Shown: positions 63,503 through 64,000 of the stretch, one piece after another | Layout of the letters: every line of letters starts with the position of its first letter | Position numbering within the stretch: the stretch's first letter is position 1 | Assembly: GCF_001816165.1 (NCBI RefSeq) | Contig: NZ_MDZC01000010.1 | Coordinates: 1-64,000 of the forward strand | DNA length: 64,000 nucleotides | Source of the DNA: Hymenobacter glacialis | GTDB taxonomy: Bacteria > Bacteroidota > Bacteroidia > Cytophagales > Hymenobacteraceae | Direction of reading: 5' to 3' | The notes under the pieces: model-generated | What the model was told of the DNA's origin: nothing | What the model saw: only the letters and a program-made list of their open reading frames with translations | Databases searched by the model: none | Made by a program: the position numbers and the translations under genes

Positions 63503-64000
63503 TTAGTTGGCATGGCCAGTTGTTGAGGCTGGGGATGGAAAATGATGTTGCGGCACCGGGGCGTCCCCGCGCCTTCGGATAATGAGCTTCTGGATTTCCA
63601 CCACCCAGAACACCACGCTGGCCACGGCCACGGCAATGCCCAGCTCGGCCAGGGTGAGCGGCTGCGTGCTGAACAGCTCATTGCAGAAAGGCACGTACAG
63701 GATAACCAGGTGCAGGGCCGCGGTGAGCACCACTGCTCCCAACATGGCTTTGTTGGAGAGCAGGCCGAGGCTGAAAATGGAATCGCTCCGCGAACGAATG
63801 GCCAAGGACATGCCCAGCTGGCTAAAGCAAAGCACCGTGAACGCCATGGTTTGCCAGTGCGACAGGCCCTGCCCAAGAGCCCAGGCCTGCGTGGCTATGG
63901 TGAGGCCGCCCACCAGCAGCCCGATGAACAGGATAAACCAGCCCAGGCCGTCGGCGAAAATGGTCTGGCGCGGGTCGATGGGCGGACGCCGCATGCTGTT
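63503..64000 (-). CDS. Cation-transporting P-type ATPase, C-terminal part (cut by window end)
   Basis: The frame is open to the window edge; 165 or so residues are visible. These are the last membrane helices (Cation_ATPase_C domain) of a Ca2+/Mg2+-type P-type ATPase: MRRPPIDPRQTIFADGLGWF follows the usual NxMxRPPRxP motif, then FTVLCFSQLGMSLAIRS and a final pair of helices. The catalytic DKTG part lies outside. The C-terminal tail is polar. Confidence 0.88.
   Translation of the reverse strand, partial: NSMRRPPIDPRQTIFADGLGWFILFIGLLVGGLTIATQAWALGQGLSHWQTMAFTVLCFSQLGMSLAIRSRSDSIFSLGLLSNKAMLGAVVLTAALHLVILYVPFCNELFSTQPLTLAELGIAVAVASVVFWVVEIQKLIIRRRGDAPVPQHHFPSPASTTGHAN

Noticed and set aside
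1..64000. CRISPR array, rRNA operon, prophage or intact insertion sequence
   Set aside because: No regular direct repeats with spacers, no rRNA-like sequence, no phage genes and no intact transposase were seen; the only transposase-like protein lacks the catalytic part.

Overview
The window looks like chromosomal DNA of a high-GC Bacteroidota of the Hymenobacter type (Cytophagales). Signs are a secreted peptidase with a type IX secretion C-terminal domain, a short 287-residue primary sigma factor, separate parE/parC genes, the bacillithiol deacetylase BshB1, a CCA-less tRNA gene, and intergenic matches to the Bacteroidota -7 promoter element TAnnTTTG. The genus is an inference from protein style, not a database result.

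Layout. 0-9 kb: secreted M36 metallopeptidase, small membrane protein, RES/Xre-type toxin-antitoxin pair with a palindromic operator candidate, bshB1, LysM-M23 peptidase, trxB. 9-30 kb: housekeeping block, mostly on the minus strand (rpoD, pnp, rpsO, LptF/G permease, START-like protein, plus-strand tRNA-Met, rplT-rpmI-infC-thrS, two TPR proteins, parC, a TPR histidine-kinase-like protein, parE), then a plus-strand AI-2E transporter. 30-33 kb: four-helix-bundle stress protein and a DnaQ-UvrC fusion. 33-44.5 kb: an apparent short-chain-acid uptake module on the minus strand: porin, MHS transporter, small membrane protein, SLC5 symporter fused to a histidine kinase, stand-alone receiver, and two acyl-CoA synthetases, preceded by a zinc-ribbon/HTH protein derived from IS1 InsA.

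44.8-64 kb is an accessory island: four tandem universal stress proteins plus the 3' fossil of a fifth, an orphan N-ATPase epsilon gene with a beta-subunit fossil 2.2 kb away, a phosphoenolpyruvate synthase fossil, an FAD oxidase and cupin, an Mla-type lipid ABC transporter, a beta-CASP metallo-beta-lactamase protein, a thioredoxin-fold protein, a PAS histidine kinase, a response regulator fused to a Crp/Fnr DNA-binding module, a secreted PepSY-like protein, NhaA, and a cation P-type ATPase cut by the window end. At least six copies of an FNR-like motif (TTGAC-N4-GTCA type) lie between its genes. The receiver-Crp/Fnr protein carries the E-x-x-S-R recognition motif expected to read TTGA half-sites. 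The working model is a phosphorylation-controlled FNR-type regulon for energy or oxygen stress on an island that is eroding.

Three copies of a long palindromic intergenic repeat (GAACGTC at the ends) lie in the window. One sits between two ABC transporter genes and creates a false upstream start for the ATPase gene.
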